The position numbers were made by a program, and so were the translations under genes. From Roseiconus nitratireducens (GTDB lineage Bacteria > Planctomycetota > Planctomycetia > Pirellulales > Pirellulaceae), in NCBI RefSeq assembly GCF_008629675.1, contig NZ_VWOX01000007.1, positions 186,001 to 250,000 of the forward strand: DNA of 64,000 nt, given 5' to 3'. Of the stretch, positions 62,984 through 64,000 are shown piece by piece. The notes under the pieces were generated by a model. The model saw only the letters and a program-made list of their open reading frames with translations, was not told where the DNA came from and made no database searches. The stretch's first letter is position 1, and each line of letters starts with the position of its first letter.

Positions 62984-63535
62984 ATGAAGAATCGATTGTC
63001 GTGGTGTTTATTGGTTTGCGCGTTGATTGTGTTGGGGTGTCGTTCGACTGCGAAACGCAACTCGGACATCGCTTCAAGCATCGCACCAGCGGATGTTTCA
63101 GCATCCGATGCACCGGCAGCGCCCTGGGAAACCACGACTTTTTTCCACCGGACTGAGTTTCAGGAGGGAACCGGACCGGTCGACGCCGGTGAGGTGCCTG
63201 AATTCGTCGCGACCGACTCCGGGCTGAGGTATCGGGTTCTGAGAGATTCGGGCGGGCAGAAGCCCACGGCCGACAAGACGGTGACGGTCAACTACCGTGG
63301 CTGGCTCCATAGTGGAAATGTCTTCGACAGCTCTTACGAGCGAGGTGAACCGACCACTTTTCCCCTCGACAATGTCATCGCCGGTTGGACGGAAGGGATG
63401 CAGCTTGTTGGTGAGGGCGGAATGATCGAACTGTGGGTTCCTTCAAAGCTCGGTTACGGCGAACAAGGTTCTCCCGGCTCCATCCCGCCTCATTCGCACC
63501 TTCACTTCGTCGTTGAACTCATCGACGTCAACTAG
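62984..63535 (+). CDS. FKBP-type peptidyl-prolyl isomerase lipoprotein
   Basis: The 183-residue protein has a lipoprotein signal peptide ending in the lipobox LIVLGC (Cys19), so it should be anchored to a membrane by acylation of that Cys. After a Ser/Ala-rich linker (about 22-75) the FKBP domain has SGLRYRVLRDSGGQKPTADK, TVTVNYRGWLHSGNVFDSSY, VIAGWTEGMQLVGEGGMIEL, WVPSKLGYGEQGSPGSIPPH and LHFVVELIDVN. This covers the whole FKBP fold. It assists folding of exported proteins by proline isomerisation. It faces away from the large cytochrome/TPR gene, with a repeat block downstream. Confidence 0.94.
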   Translation: MKNRLSWCLLVCALIVLGCRSTAKRNSDIASSIAPADVSASDAPAAPWETTTFFHRTEFQEGTGPVDAGEVPEFVATDSGLRYRVLRDSGGQKPTADKTVTVNYRGWLHSGNVFDSSYERGEPTTFPLDNVIAGWTEGMQLVGEGGMIELWVPSKLGYGEQGSPGSIPPHSHLHFVVELIDVN

Positions 63536-63557
63536 CTGGACGGCACCACCTTGCATG

Positions 63558-63588
63558 AGCCGCGGGTCTTTTCGCAGCCACCGGCGGC
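63558..63588 (-). repeat. Inverted-repeat element, copy 4 (reversed, partial)
   Basis: AGCCGCGGGTCTTTTCGCAG, then CCACCGGCGGC on the plus strand. Its complement matches 43617-43647 with few changes. Only the core of the element is present. Confidence 0.6.
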
Positions 63589-63659
63589 ACGCGTCTCGCC
63601 GCTCGTTGCGCTATTGGCTCATCGAGCCAGAATTTGTGACCAGCGACGACGTGTTCCGG

Positions 63660-64000
63660 CACTTCACCCTCCCGTTTGGAGGTCGTGCAGCTTTCCGAGC
63701 CGGTAAGAGACGTGCTTTTCTGAAATTCACCCTCCCTCCGGGAGGGTCAAAGGCGAGGCACGAGCCTTTGGGGAGGGTGTCTTCAAGAATCCGCTGAAAT
63801 ACAACGACCCCGGACGAGCCCTCCCCGCGTCGTCGCAAGCTCCTCCGCGACCCTCCCGGAGGGAGGGTGAAGCAAAGCTGCACGACCTCTTTGCGGGAGG
63901 GTCGGAGGCGAGGTACGAGACTCCGGGGAGGGCAGAACCGGAAGCGAATGTCAACAACGCATGGACCCGTAATAACCCTCCCCGCGTCGTCGCAAGCTCC
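63660..64000 (+). repeat. Palindromic repeat block with 21- and 25-bp repeated units
   Basis: CACCCTCCCTCCGGGAGGGT with a final C (63728-63748) is the exact inverse of 63849-63869. CCCTCCCCGCGTCGTCGCAA followed by GCTCC occurs at 63819-63843 and again at 63976-64000, a perfect 25-bp direct repeat that runs into the window edge. Segments around 63675-63692 and 63871-63890 (GTCGTGCAGCTTT and its complement) also pair. The whole block is a nested inverted arrangement of one unit. Open frames across it are translations of the repeat and not genes. The block probably continues beyond the window. Confidence 0.8.

Overview
The window looks like a chromosomal segment of a planctomycete, most likely a Rhodopirellula/Blastopirellula-type member of the Pirellulales. 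The reasons are: a surface protein with the LExRxLL sorting motif, several transmembrane Ser/Thr kinases with TPR tails paired with ECF sigma factors, four intact secreted sulfatases plus a sulfatase remnant, a planctomycete-type (PSCyt1-like) cytochrome domain on a giant TPR protein, a BlaI/M56 pair with carboxypeptidase-regulatory repeats, long AT-poor spacers, and several families of short GC-rich palindromic repeats. No rRNA, tRNA, CRISPR array, integrase or intact insertion sequence was found, so this reads as ordinary chromosome with much gene decay in the spacers.

Layout. 1-4.3 kb: an ECF sigma factor tail, a TPR Ser/Thr kinase and a LExRxLL surface protein in overlapping frames. 5.4-9.8 kb: two secreted DUF1254/DUF1214 paralogues divergent from an AraC-type regulator. 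10.3-13.5 kb: a second kinase and ECF sigma pair on the minus strand. 13.6-17.7 kb: a carboxypeptidase-regulatory gene fragment, a cluster of palindromes and a sulfatase. 17.7-20.0 kb: a protein that looks like a fusion of primase small- and large-subunit domains, followed by a TIM-barrel sugar isomerase/epimerase. 20.0-24.0 kb: a PAS histidine kinase, a 68-residue zinc ribbon and an extra groES-groEL pair. 24.6-30.8 kb: a CheB-CheR-PAS fusion, a four-PAS histidine kinase and a NarL-type regulator. 31.6-38.4 kb: two SDR oxidoreductases, an ECF sigma factor with a Cys-containing tail, a DUF1330 protein, a TMEM175-like channel, an LssY_C protein and small membrane proteins, one of them decayed. 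38.8-43.4 kb: two sulfatases separated by a structured element and an antisense sulfatase remnant. 43.9-48.4 kb: BlaI plus an M56/carboxypeptidase-regulatory/thioredoxin fusion. 48.7-52.2 kb: a sulfatase followed by a pentameric ligand-gated channel homologue. 52.3-52.8 kb: two decayed genes, one a response regulator. 53.4-54.7 kb: a YiaW/YiaV-like (DUF3302 and HlyD) pair. 55.4-63.5 kb: a pectate-lyase-like protein, a coiled-coil secreted protein, a 1557-residue J-like/cytochrome/TPR protein and an FKBP lipoprotein. The window ends in a block of palindromic repeats.

How the parts may work together. Sulfatases, the pectate-lyase-like enzyme and the secreted DUF1254 proteins suggest use of sulfated or algal polysaccharides. 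The many kinases, ECF factors, PAS kinases and the M56 sensor are the signalling layer. The least expected items are the primase-like PriS/PriL fusion beside a sugar isomerase (17.7-20.0 kb), the ligand-gated channel homologue behind a sulfatase, and the M56-thioredoxin fusion. A family of about 70-80 bp inverted-repeat elements occurs in four spacers (35.0, 43.6, 53.1 and 63.6 kb).
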